Assembly (NCBI GenBank): GCA_033032175.1
Contig: CM065306.1
Coordinates: 21,931,001-21,995,000 of the forward strand
Length of the DNA stretch: 64,000 nucleotides
DNA from: Saturnia japonica
Lineage: Eukaryota; Arthropoda; Insecta; Lepidoptera; Saturniidae
Direction of reading: 5' to 3'
In this document: piece after piece, positions 11,304 to 22,483 of the stretch
How the letters are laid out: every line of letters starts with the position of its first letter
Numbering within the stretch: position 1 is the stretch's first letter
Notes under the pieces: generated by a model
What the model saw: only the letters and a program-made list of their open reading frames with translations
Told to the model about the DNA's origin: nothing
Database searches by the model: none
Position numbers and translations under genes: made by a program

Positions 11304-11675
11304 CTAGCGATCGACCTAAGGCCGAAATTCGACTAGCGACTTTTTGATCATAGACTATTTTCTGTTTTACATTTACAGTATTCATAAACAATGAGTATTA
11401 TCGACATCACTTGCTGTCACTTTTCGTTGAGTGACAATGTCAATATTTGGGGGGGGGGGGGGGTCTAAATTCAATATGGCACTGGTCGGGTTAGGATTCG
11501 CAGTAAGTATTAATTTATTTAATTTACTATATCAGTAACAGATATTATAGATAAATTTTAGCTTTCTGCACTCCTTCTCCATATAAACTGTAATTATGCA
11601 AAATCTCAGTCTTCCGTGCACGCCATATGCTTAAAAAGGTACCGAAAGCTTTTGCTTCACGTATTAATAAATAGA
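11304..11675 (-). mobile_element. Non-autonomous Helitron, family 2, copy 1
   Basis: Full length (372 bp). On the minus strand it starts TCTATTTATTAATACGTGAA (ending at 11675), carries TTCCGTGCACGG-rc and a tract near GTGACAGCAAGTG. It ends with the palindrome GTCGAATTTCGGC-like hairpin and CTAG (11304-11307). Flanks are A before TC and T after CTAG, the diagnostic Helitron insertion pattern. Close copies: 37274-37648 (same orientation) and 18733-19088 (opposite). This copy has a 15-G run at 11449-11463 where the 37-kb copy has TTGGAGGG. No coding capacity. Confidence 0.88.
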
Positions 11676-11696
11676 TATAAAACCGATAAAATTTTG

Positions 11697-11805
11697 GTGA
11701 ATTGTTGTGTGCACTCCCGAAAAGGTTTTTGTATTAGTATCACCAGTTTACAACAGATCGCGTGCAAGTCGTTTCATTTTTAAGACAACAGGGAGGAAGT
11801 AGCAG
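11697..11805 (+). repeat. Dispersed repeat, copy 1
   Basis: Similar to 29228-29330: AATTGTTGTG(T/C)GCAC, GAA(A)AGGTTT, TTAGTAT, GTCGTTTCATT and ACAACAGGGA-like blocks in the same order. Identity and true ends were not computed. Family unknown. Confidence 0.55.
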
Positions 11806-12294
11806 GCAGATGCCAGTATTAAGAAAGTTCATATTTACAGGCACAGTTAATTTGAACTTTCTAATAAGATTGAAATCCGTACTTTGCGGCAAATAGTGGG
11901 ATAACAGTATTGGTTGCGTTCATGGTCATGGCTGCTGTGTATAGTGTCTTGATATCTGGCAACCCTGAGGCGCGGGTGCGGGCATTGCGATACCTCGTCC
12001 ATTACAATCGCCAGTAAATGAATCTCGTTCAGTTTATAGGACAGTCGCGAACGACCCTAATACCACACGCTGACACGTCACGCCACGCAGCCACCACGCC
12101 GCCGCCGCGTCGCACCGCGCGCATTTTCGAGTACAGTGGAGCCAAAGCACTTGACGTATTGTTTTTATGAAGCTTTTTCGCCATTAGTTAGAAATAAATC
12201 ATGTTCTTTATTCACTGTTTTGAATTGGAATGACGCAAACGATTCGCTCACCGTTGTCTTTTGACTTTGATTCAATACTATTATATTTCATAAA
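11806..12294. other. No gene; CpG-rich patch at 12040-12125
   Basis: The patch has CGCGAACGACC, ACGTCACGCCACGCAGCC and repeated CGCCG units in otherwise AT-rich DNA. A TTCAGTTT initiator-like sequence lies at 12029-12036. This could be a promoter or untranslated exon, but no downstream coding sequence is seen. Confidence 0.3.
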
Positions 12295-12410
12295 CTAGCT
12301 GCGCCCGCGGCTTCGTTCACATGGACTACAGAATCTCATATATACTTTCATATGCATTTAGTAAAAAGCTGCTATTTTGACATTACAAACAGACACTACC
12401 AACATTTATA
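12295..12410 (-). mobile_element. Internally deleted Helitron, family 1
   Basis: The family 1 3' end (CTAGCTGCGCCCGCGGCTTC, with A before CTAG on the plus strand) runs only about 40 bp. It then jumps into the 5' part of the same family (TATACTTTCATATGCATTTA, then TTTTGACATTACAAACAGAC). About 370 bp of interior present in full copies is missing. The terminal TC end is degraded. Confidence 0.7.
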
Positions 12411-13654
12411 TTGCACCTGATAAACAAAAGAGAAACAAGTATAATCAGAGTTCCTCCGCAGCATAGTGAGTTCCCTATCTTTCTGCTCTCATCGTCTTAC
12501 ACGTGACATTCTCATACATAGTAATTTGTAATTCTTAATTACATGTTACGAGTATTTAGTCAGTTGAAAAGTTCCCGGCTTATAAACATAACAATTAACG
12601 TAATTAATTACTTTCTGAAGATGAAAGCGATAAAATGCGAATGAGCAAAATATACATACTGCTGCCTGTCCGCCGGCTTGCCTACATGAACACATACGTT
12701 ACGGTATTAGTGTCGTCGAACATTAACATTATCAACTTAAATGATGTTAATGTATTAAATAAACTTTACTTTATTTTATTAAGTACTTCATTAGTAATTT
12801 AGGGTAAACAGTTTCTGCTCTCCACTGTCCACTTAAGAAACTGTTGCGACTCTCTTTAGTTGCTTCAAAGTTTATCGCCAAACACTAAAAGGTGTGTTCC
12901 AGTACCTGTCTTCCACTAGCCTGAACATGCTTACCATCTTGGTATAAACGATTAAAAAAAATCAATGCAGAGTAATTCCGTTTACTTATTTAATATACCA
13001 AAAAAATTCGAAGATGGCATCGGTTTTAGGTCCAATGAAAAGCTTATAGAAGTTTTATCAAGTCTGTAACATTTTTGAAACGTAAACATCTGCCTCGAAC
13101 GCTTGCCTATTTACATTGTTCTTTGTGAGATATCTAGTAGTAGTATATGTATGTGTAGGTACGTTGTTCTCTGATACGTGACATGCATAATGCGCACGTG
13201 ACTCAGTTTATTGACTCTTCATTAGTTCTAATGTTAGACGAGTTACTTCGGAATAAACCTATTGGGAACATTACATGGTATTCTAATGTTCACTGATACG
13301 CGTCATGAACGTGTAGGTAAAAAGACATAGCATGGTGATATTCTACAGGTCGATTGGTTAGCTACCACTCTCAGTTAAGAATATGTCGCCAAGCATACAT
13401 CGATGTCCTCTGGCTTTTTCCATATTTAACGTATTGCCATTTTCGGGTGCCTAAATCACCCCAAGTCTTTAGTGAAGTGATCGACAACAAATTTATAATA
13501 AAAAATTAAATGAAAATACTTTGGAAACTATGGAAATACTCTTATAAATAAATAATCGATGTCGTATCGCAACGTAAGCAGTACTTTGGATATACTTCTT
13601 GACACTAATAACTTTTTACATATCTGTAAGTGTTTCTTCTTGATTTTTAATTGT
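12411..13654. other. No recognised feature
   Basis: AT-rich with no open frame of interest and no match to other repeats in the window that I noticed. Confidence 0.5.
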
Positions 13655-14141
13655 GACTACAGAATGCCCGCGCGATCTTGCTCCCCGCTCCCGGCTATTT
13701 TAAAGACAAAAATGCTTATTGTGGGTGTTCTTTAGAAGATAGACGTATACTCTCCGTGACTTTTTTGTCGGTCTTTTTAATGCCTACAATCATGTAGTAC
13801 GTTAGTTTGCTATATATCTTATGGTTTACTCAGCGTAAGCCATTTAATCGCCCGAATTGATTCACCATGACCAGCTTTTTTATTTGTGCGGAACCCTATG
13901 TTTTTTTCTAAAATAAAAGTAGCCTAAGTTACTTCCTATATCATCAACTATCTTTCAGTGAAAGTTCCGTCAAAATCGCTCCAACCGTTTCGGAGATTAC
14001 GCGGAACAAACAGACGGACAGACAAAAATTTTAAAAATTGGTGTTTTGTTAAATGTGTCGTAAATACTTTCTTATGCATTTAGTAAAAAGCAGTTATTTT
14101 GACATTACAAACAGACACTTCAATTTTATTAATTGTATAGG
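13655..14141 (-). mobile_element. Helitron, family 1, 3'-truncated copy
   Basis: Runs from GACTACAGAATGCCCGCGCG through ATGCTTATTGTGGGTGTTC, CTCAGCGTAAGCCATTTAA, GATTCACCATGACCAG and CCGTTTCGGAGATTAC to the 5' end AATTGTATAGG near 14141. The terminal 3' hairpin plus CTAG found in full copies is absent. Forms an inverted pair with 15846-16370. Non-coding. Confidence 0.75.
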
Positions 14142-15845
14142 TTTACTTTCCCTATAAATCTTCAAATAAGATAATTTAAAAATGGCATTTAGGTACTTAG
14201 ATATTTATCCTATCTCCTATCACCATGTTTTAAACCTGTTCGTTCTGAAGATTATTCTCTTGGAAGATCTCGCAAAGGCGTCCTTCATCAAAATTTTTTA
14301 GATAAAAAACCATGTTACTTAATTTAACACACTTTAAAAATAGAAAGTTAATAAATTCCATCGTCTCTATAAATAGTTTAACAAGTGAGATACATTTAGA
14401 AACGTAAATGAAAGGTCACATCAAAATACGTTTACGTTAGAAATGTGTTTTCTTGTTCTTGTGTGTATCTGATTGCCGCCGTGCCGCCATGCCGCGCCGC
14501 TCCCCCGCGCACACCCGCCCTCCGTCTGCGTTAGACCGGCTCCCACATTCATTTCTCGGAAGTTATGTTTCAACAACTAGATTCCAGAACCCATTTGATT
14601 TACACTTTAATTTTCGTGTTACGAGCTATATAAAAGTCATATTTCTTGAAATATTGAGTTCACATCCGTTTGTAATTTGACGAGTGAGATCGCAACCGGT
14701 ATGCACGTGAGAATGTTTCACTTTACTTACAGAGAAATTCTGAATAAGTATAATATTATTTGTAAACTGAATGGTTATGTTACACCGATAAGCGAAATTC
14801 GGTTTTTGCTTCCGTCATTTTGGAATGAAGATTTATTATTTTACCGGAATATTTGTAATTACGCTACTCAGAACATATTACACCGTGTTTTAATAATTAC
14901 TTTGCATTATGGATTTATAGCATGAATACCATACCATCGTAATAATAAGTCTGTTGATACACAAAATGCTATTTTCTGGAGACAGAATTAAGGAAGCACA
15001 ACAGACCATGGACATACATATCACAGCGCAGACGTCACTTACGCTGGAAACCAAATCTACGCCGCGTCATTTGCAGAAAACATTGGAATTCGTCTCTAAA
15101 CTCGTTAATACACGTGTCTGAAAACGAAATGCAAACCTAGAATATAGTGCAAGCATAATTCGTAGTAATAAAATAAAAAGGACATAGAATTATTGAACCT
15201 TCTACAAAAATATTGATATTTTATTATGTACCTAAATATTGTCAAAGCATTTTACCCAACATCTCTGCCCGACGTGATACCAGCGACACAAAATTTTTAT
15301 TGCAAAATACCATTAAATCACAATGACTTGCTAAATTATATTTACTTTTAGAGATTTTTGAACCGTGATCCAAAATGAATCAGATGAACACATTATTTTA
15401 GCGAAGTACACACTGGCCTAAACAGATTTTAAAGTTTGATAAATGGAAATTTTATTTCCATTCTAAATCACGTTATGCAAATTAATAAACGGACCTTCGT
15501 GTCGGAATCATTTAGAGTCTGAGCCTACCAGTTCTGTATAGGTAAAGGCTGAGTTATTTCCTGCGAGTCCATAATCAGGTATTGCGTTTAAGGTATTATA
15601 CTTCATCTTTAATAACCGCTTCCAATTAGCGTATTTTAAACTATGGGATAAATCCTTTATTAATAAACTCCAAAGAATCTTGAACGGACACTGGTCAAAC
15701 GAGTGATTACATTTAAAAAATACTGCGTTTAAGCAATATCCTAGTTACTGCTACTGACTTTCATATTACTGTTTGTAATTTATTGAATACCGCTAACGTT
15801 TTGTTAATTTATATTATTATAGAATAAACTTTATTGTGATTTCAA
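14142..15845. other. No recognised gene; GC-rich patch at 14470-14560
   Basis: The patch (GCCGCCGTGCCGCCATGCCG) gives a short Arg/Pro-rich open frame that loses its coding-like composition immediately downstream. It is probably not a gene, but an untranslated or first exon cannot be excluded. The rest is AT-rich. Confidence 0.4.
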
Positions 15846-16370
15846 TCTAAAGGTACAATTAATAAAAATTGAAGTGTCTGTATGTAAAGTTAAAATAACA
15901 GTTTTTTAAGTTTTTACTAAACGCATATCCAAAGTATATACGATACCTAAAAAACCGTTTTTTTTTTAATCTTTGTCTGTCTGTTTGTTCCGGGTAATCT
16001 CCGAAACGGTTGGACCGATTTTGACAGGACTTTCACTGATAGATAGCTTATGTTATAGGGAGTAACTTAGGCTACTTTTACTTTAGAAAAATATGAGGGT
16101 TTCGTACAAATAAAAAAAAAATGGTCATGGTGAATCATTTCGGGCGCTTATATAGCTTACGCTGAGTAAACCATAAGAGATATAGCAAATTAGTTTATCG
16201 AATAAACGTAGACATTAAAAAGACCTACCAAAAGACAGCGAGATTATATATCTATCTTTTAAGGAACACCCACAATAAGCATTTTTGTCATTAAAGTGGT
16301 CGGGAACGGTGAAACAATATTCGCGCGGGTATTCTGTAGTCCACGTGAGCGAAGCCACGGACACAACTAG
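15846..16370 (+). mobile_element. Helitron, family 1, near full-length
   Basis: 5' end TCTAAAGGTACAATTAATAA at 15846, 3' end CCACGTGAGCGAAGCC then ACTAG with CTAG at 16367-16370, followed by T. Interior landmarks match the other copies in reversed order (GGGTAATCTCCGAAACGG, GCTTACGCTGAGTAAACC, CACCCACAATAAGCATTTTT). An open frame at 16285-16521 starts inside the element and has no protein resemblance. About 525 bp, non-autonomous. Confidence 0.82.
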
Positions 16371-16946
16371 TTATGTAATAAATAGGAATGATAAAACCGT
16401 GTCCCTGAGATTCATCGCATCGGCAAATCTGTTTCTTTCTATTTATAAGAGGTTAAAATCGCGAATGGTTTCATATAACTCAGTAATGCGGTTATGTGTT
16501 AAGGAGAATGAATCAGGATAATAATTATTATCTTTGTGAATGGCTTCAAGGCTGATGCTGTACTACCGACACGACCGACCGTATTGAGGTCATCTACTAT
16601 AAAATTATTTGAACTGTTCATTTGCATGACGAACGTTTTGTTTCATGTTGTTAATCATAAACAAAGTAGCATTTTATAAATCAAAGCAACGAAATGTTTG
16701 CGCAGCGCCTAATGGCAGTTATGGTGCGGCAAACAACAATGCCGACCACGAACCATGACTCGACCGCTGCGATCAAAAGTTTTGTTTTTTGTGTTGACAC
16801 GTTTAGTACCCGTGCATTTCATCCAGAGTCGTAATTACCGGATGTTTAATGAACATTTTGTCATATTCGAAATATAACAAAAATTTTTTTTGTTTAGTAA
16901 ATGGGTCTTACAGTAAGATGCTGTTTCAAAACAGAATTATTATCAA
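16371..16946. other. Spacer between inverted Helitrons
   Basis: No gene recognised. A moderately GC-rich piece at 16680-16790 (GCGCAGCGCCTAATGGCAG) has no open frame of note. Confidence 0.4.
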
Positions 16947-17460
16947 CTAGCTGTGCCCGCGGCTTCGCTCACGTGTACTACACAATACCCGCGCGAATAT
17001 TGTTTCACCGTTCCCGACCACTTTAATGACAAAAATGCTTATTGTGGGTGTTCCTTAAAAGATAGATATATTATCTCTCTGACTTTTTGGTAAGTCTTTT
17101 TAATGTCTACAATTATTAAGTATACTAATTTGCTATATCTTTTATGGTTTACTCAGCGTAAGCCATTTAAGCGCCCGAATTGATTCACCATGACCAGTTT
17201 TTTTTAATTGTGCGGAACCCTAATTATTTTTCTAAAATAAAAGTAGCCTAAATTACTCCATATAACATCATCTATCTGCCAGTGAAAGTCCCATCAAAAT
17301 CGTTCCAACCGTTTTGAAGCTTACCCAGAACAAACAGCCAGACACAGACAATAATTTAAAAAATTGGTGTTTTTGTAGACATCGTATATACTTTCATATG
17401 GATTTAGTAAAAAGTTGTTATTTTGACATTACAAACAGACTTCAATTTTATTAATGGTAT
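16947..17460 (-). mobile_element. Helitron, family 1, inverted copy
   Basis: Starts ACTAGCTGTGCCCGCGGCTT (CTAG at 16947-16950, plus-strand A before it) and ends with TTCAATTTTATTAATGGTAT, the family's 5' end with its terminal TC altered. Same interior landmarks as the copy at 15846-16370 but in opposite orientation, 576 bp away. A second Helitron 3' end starts at the very next base. Confidence 0.8.
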
Positions 17461-17640
17461 CTAGCTGTGCTCGCGGCTCGTCACGATCATTGTTTGAGAA
17501 GATATCATGATATTTTTTTAGTTAAGGATCAACGATCTTTAGAGTAAAACTATACCAATTTCATCAAAATCTATCCAGTAGATTTTGCGTGATGCGCGCA
17601 CAACGGCAACCCTTAATCTATTTACACAGATAGTTTACTT
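17461..17640 (-). mobile_element. Helitron-like 3' fragment of another family
   Basis: CTAGCTGTGCTCGCGGCTCG joins directly to the preceding Helitron's 5' end. It continues with ACCAATTTCATCAAAATC and TTTTGCGTGATGCGCGCAC, typical of other lepidopteran repeats but not of family 1. The far end is not defined. Confidence 0.5.
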
Positions 17641-18046
17641 GGCAGTACTTATAAGTTACTCGGCAGCATAGTGAGATGAATAATGAAATACGCAATAGTC
17701 GTGTACATCTTATAGTAATGTAATGGGTACGTACCACTCGCGCTCGGGAGAGGGAGTCGCGGTCTGTCGCCGTGCGTCGCTCGCACACGTGGTTATTGTC
17801 GTTGCCGCGTAGGTAGATGGTTACGTACCATGTTCCGACTTCTGACTCACAACCGAACGCTTAATATAAGCACAGACTATAACTTGATAAAATGCATGGC
17901 CATTTGTGTTTCACATCTGTCCGATCGGCGCGTTGCGGCGTCATCCGTGTCCATAACCTCTTTAAAGGATTAATAAGTATTTATTTTATTGTCAAGCCCT
18001 ATTCGATTCAACGATCAAGGTTTGCTTATAAACATTTTATCTTTAA
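17641..18046. other. No gene; GC-rich patch at 17735-17820
   Basis: CACTCGCGCTCGGGAGAGGG followed by CGCCGTGCGTCGCTCGCAC is CpG-rich. No open frame. Possible regulatory DNA, weak support. Confidence 0.3.
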
Positions 18047-18529
18047 TGTATACAATTAATAAAATTCAAGTGTCTGTTTGTAATGCCAAAATAACAGCTT
18101 TTTACTAAATGCATATGAAAGTATATACGATACATATAACAAAAACCCATTTTTTAAATTTCTGTCTGTCTGTCTATTTGTTCCGGGTAATCTCCGAAAC
18201 GGTTGGACCGATTTTGATGGGACTTTCATTTAGATATCTGAATTTATAGCAATTAACTTAGGCTACTTTTATTTTAGAAAAAGAATTAGGGATCCGCACA
18301 AATTTAAAAAAATTTGGTCACTGTGAATCAGTTCGAGTGTTAATTGGCTTACGCTGAGTAAACAATAAGAGATATACCAAATTAATGTACTAAAGTATCC
18401 TGGACATTAAAGGGACCACTAAAGAATACCCACAAAAAACATTTCTGTCTTTAAAATAGCCGGGAGCGGGGAGTAAGATTCGCGCGGGCAGTCTGAATTT
18501 CACGTGAGCGATGCCGCGGGCATAGCTAG
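18047..18529 (+). mobile_element. Helitron, family 1, near full-length
   Basis: 5' part GTATACAATTAATAAAATTC near 18047 (terminal TC decayed). Interior GGGTAATCTCCGAAACGG and GCTTACGCTGAGTAAAC. 3' end CACGTGAGCGATGCCGCGGG then CATAGCTAGT, with CTAG at 18526-18529 followed by T. About 483 bp, non-coding. Confidence 0.8.
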
Positions 18530-18732
18530 TACTATTATATAAATGTAGGGTGGCCAATATTAAAATCTTTCATGAAAAAAAAGTTATATTAGTAAGATAC
18601 TCTGTGGTTAAGAGAAGTAGGTTATGGGCCATGAATAATTGTAAATTAGGACGATATTATACGATGTGTGAAAATAAGTGTTTTAATTAATTTCCTAAAC
18701 TGTTAAATAACGAGCCGCCCCTATATCATCAT

Positions 18733-19088
18733 CATTATATTAATAGGAGAAAAAAAAAATTGTACCCCTTTTTAAGCGTATTGCGTGCACGGAAGACTGA
18801 GATTTGGCATGGTTAAAGTTTATAATGGAGAACGAGTGCAAAAAGCTAAAATTTATCTATAATATCTGTTACTAATATAGTAAATAAAATAAATAAATAC
18901 TACGAATCCTAAACCAACCAGTGCCCTTGAACTTAGACCCTTCAAAATATTGACATTGTCACTCAATGAAAAGTGACAGCAAGTGATTTAATATTCATTG
19001 TTTAGGTTCATACTGTAAATGTCAAACAGAAAATAGTCTATGATAAAAAAAGTCGCTGGTCGAATTTCGATCATTGGGTGACCGCTGA
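18733..19088 (+). mobile_element. Helitron, family 2, copy 2
   Basis: Inverted relative to 11304-11675 and 37274-37648. Contains TGTACCCCTTTTTAAGCG, GTGCACGGAAGACTGAGATT, CACTCAATGAAAAGTGACAG and GTCGCTGGTCGAATTTCG. Both tips have decayed: the 5' TCTATATATTAATACG start is scrambled around an A run, and the final CTAG reads CTGA. It is probably the oldest of the three copies. Confidence 0.78.
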
Positions 19089-21097
19089 GTAATTATAAAT
19101 ATTTAATTGGGTTCTCGGAAATGGCTTCAACGATAATAAATCTACGATAACGAATCCAGCTTTATTTATCCTGATGATAACCGGAGCTCATGTCCTTTGA
19201 GCTAAAATATTTCTTCACACTTTTTGTTTCATTTGTTTATTCTAGAAGATTTAGCTATAGTCGAGGTTTGAATCTACATTTATTCAATAACGTGTAACGA
19301 AAGTCAACAGTGTGATCGGTTTTAAAGTGCTTTTTTTAACTGAGTTCAACGAAAGACAGGATGTTAATCAAATCGAATGTATATTTTTTTATGGATTTCA
19401 GCAATAACTTCTTTGTTTATTAACCGATTTGAATGATTCCTGTTTTGTTGGATAGCGGATACCTCAAGGGTGCTTTTCGTTTCTTTCGCATTGGACCTTC
19501 AACTTCGAAGATACACCAGGGAACTCTTCAAAATCATTGAAGTCGGTTTTCTTTTTTGTTATAAATTTTCTTTTCGTTATAGTTTTTAGCGTTTAAGCAT
19601 TATCTAGAGTAGTTAATTAACTAAGCCTAGAGGTGCTGGATTTCACTAGAACAACGCCTATAGGCGCATCACGTCAGATTTTGAACTTGAGTGCAGCAGT
19701 TCACCGCGGGTTTTAGAAAATGTTCTCTCTACCACCATGCTATGACTTCATCACGATCGAAAGCATGTTGTAGGATCGGAACTTACATCGTTTGACGATA
19801 TGTCCGAACACGCCAACTGAGCCATTATGATTTTTAAGAAGACTTATCTATACATACTGTTAAACCTCGGCCATGTGGAGAGTAAATGAAGTGATAGTAT
19901 ACGAAATACGAGTATATAGAAAGCGCTTGAAAACCATCTCAGGGGATCATGCTGGCCGCTAGATTATTCTCCGAGCTGATGAGCCGAGGCCGCGGCCGCG
20001 GTCGACGACACCTATTCGGAAAATATCGCTTCAAGTGATCGGTCATTCACTTCTTTATAATTGTTCCTTTCTCTATCAAATTCTATTGTGAATTAGATTA
20101 CCTAATTCCAAAGTTTTATGAAATAATAATTTATGTATATTTTTGAAGCGGCATGCATCAAAACTGTATTAATAGTATAATCCTTGAATAAAAGGCGCTT
20201 TATCGCTTTAATCGGCGACCTCTTGTAATTCCGGCTCTCTAAGCCTAAGACCGTTGTGCGATTACGTCACGCTACGAATTATGGCTCGCGATTTGAGTCC
20301 GCTGCGATGCATGCAAATTATCCGCCACAGTTGCAATAAGCCCAGTGAGACAACTCAGTTCACCAGTTTTCTTGAGTTGAGTTGATCACTATCAGTTTCA
20401 TAGGTTATTAAGTACTGATAAATTACGTTTTTTTTATCTTACGGGCTCTAACTATCTTATACATACAACATCGAAACTCAGCGAAAATCCAAATACCACA
20501 GAGGAAAATCGAGCGTAAACTTGACAAAGAAAACATTTAAGTCTCATTCTCCAAAATTGTGGCGAAAGCATGTTACAGCGAGGAGAACGTATATAAAATT
20601 TAACCTACCATACTGTTTTTCCTTTTCAGACAGAATTCTAATTTTCTACTTTTGGCACTGAAAATTATGTAGGTACTTAAAATGCCTGAAACATTTTCAA
20701 ATACCCCATTTCACATAACCATGTAGTATCACACTGCATGGGTGAGTAAGTAATTCACTTGATTATTGTCAAAATGACGAGAGCTTTTAGTATTCATTTT
20801 TATATAGTAAAGTTTTAGATAGTTTACCATTAAAATATCCAAATATAAATATCGATGAATATTTTACAAGTCACTATAAACTGTCACACCGCTTTTCTCA
20901 TATTCACGTGATCATGATCAAACACACCTGTAAAAACTCGCACATAAAAGTTTTAACGCCGCTGTTATATTCAACAAACACATGATTCAAAAAGATATGA
21001 TAGTTGATAGTAGTGAAAAAGTGTTTTGTCAGAGAATTATTCACGTTCATTGGACATTAATTACTCTGTACATAAATGGGTAATAATAATTTTATTA
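19089..21097. other. No recognised gene
   Basis: 19350-19570 has the look of a dispersed insect repeat (ending TTGAAGTCGGTTTTC), but no second copy was matched here. A NotI-type GC block (GAGGCCGCGGCCGCGG) lies at 19984-20001. The rest is AT-rich. Confidence 0.4.
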
Positions 21098-21268
21098 TAT
21101 CTATACCAATATTATAAAGAGGAAAGATTTGATTTTTTGTTACTTTTATGTTTTTTCTTTTTTTGTTTGTAATGGATAAACTCAATAACTCAGTAACATA
21201 GGCTTTATTATCATTTGAAAAATTAATTAATTTCTCATAAAAATCTCACATATGGGGTTCAGCTAGTT
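21098..21268 (+). mobile_element. Short Helitron-like element
   Basis: Starts TCTATACCAATATTATAAAG then AGGAAAGATTTG, a form I know as a lepidopteran Helitron 5' end. It ends GGGGTTCAGCTAG followed by T. About 170 bp, non-coding. The 3' hairpin is not obvious, so the right end is less secure. Confidence 0.5.
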
Positions 21269-21615
21269 TTTTTATATTTTTGCAAAGATTTACTGTTAAA
21301 GTAACTTCCAAAATTTTGGAAAATGTGCCTTAAATTGATTTTTTTTTTTAACTTTATGAAATATATTACCATTGAAAATATCCAATGTAGATATTGTATA
21401 TCACGAATCTCATACCGCGTATCACGTATCGTATCTAGCTATCCGTCGTTAGAGGGTATGATATTTTTATTTTGATGTGAAACATCTATAGGCGAGGGTA
21501 AACTTGATTGTTGGTGTGGCGATACAGGCCGTGGCGACACGTCGCCACGCTATATGATGGAATATAATATTATGAATGATGAAACTATGAATTTACAATT
21601 ATGAAAATAATCACT

Positions 21616-21780
21616 GCAACCCCACTGTCCCCCACTGACCCCCACTGATCCCCAGTGACCCCAAGGAACCCCACAAGGAAATTGTCGGGACACCATTTGG
21701 GTCCCCCACTGACTCCGCAGGACCCCCCAAGGACCTCCACAGGGAAATTGTCGGGACACTCTTTGGACTCCCCTTCGATG
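21616..21780. repeat. C-rich minisatellite with G-quadruplex potential
   Basis: The first part has a ~10-11-bp period (CCCCCACTGAC). The second has two copies of a longer unit centred on GGAAATTGTCGGGACAC (starting 21666 and 21741). On the minus strand five runs of four or five G occur within 21620-21662 with loops of five to six bases, a strong quadruplex pattern. Short open frames across it are repeat translations. Confidence 0.8.
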
Positions 21781-21941
21781 TTTCAGATCCGCCAGGCGTC
21801 CCGTGACGGATTTTTTAAAAATTTCTTTGGTTACCGATTTTTTAAAAGTTTTCTAAGGTTTTCCTTTTCACGGAACTCTCGTCCATTTTCTCTATGTCTA
21901 TCTTCTATCTTCTTCCATATATCTATCTATATTTTTCTATA

Positions 21942-22483
21942 TCTATACAATTAATAAAATTGAAGTGTCTGTTTGTAATGTCAAAATAACATCTTTTTAC
22001 TAAATACATATAAAAGTATATACGGCACCTCTAACAAAATACCAAAATTTTTGTCTAACTGTGTGTTTGTTCCGGGTAATATCCGAAACAGGTAGATCGA
22101 TTTTGACGGAACTTTCACTGGTAGATAGCTGATATTATAAGAAGTAACTTAGGTTACTTTAATTTTAGAAAAATGGTTAGGGTTCTGCGCGTATAAAATA
22201 AATAAAACTGGTCATGGTGAATCAATTCGGGCGCTTAAATGGCTTACGCTGAGTAAACCCTAAGAGATTTATGTCAAATGAATGTACTACATAATTGTAG
22301 ACATTAAAAAGACGTGAATACAAAAAAGTTAGGAAGAGCTTAATTATATCTATCTTCCAAGGATCACCCACAATAAGTATTTTTGTCTTTAAAATAACCG
22401 GGAGCGGGGGTAGTAATATTTGCGCGTGTGCCCGATCGACGTTATTCTGTAGTCCGCGCGAGCGTAGTCGCGGGCACTGCTAG
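21942..22483 (+). mobile_element. Full-length non-autonomous Helitron, family 1
   Basis: Best-preserved member: 5' TCTATACAATTAATAAAATT at 21942 preceded by A, 3' GCGCGAGCGTAGTCGCGGGC then ACTGCTAG ending 22483, followed by T. 542 bp. The terminal GC-rich inverted repeat just before CTAG can form the 3' hairpin. No coding sequence, so it would have needed an autonomous partner's RepHel protein, which is not in this window. Confidence 0.87.

Noticed and set aside
16285..16521. Possible small protein gene
   Set aside because: Starts inside and largely covers the 3' end of a Helitron; no family resemblance.
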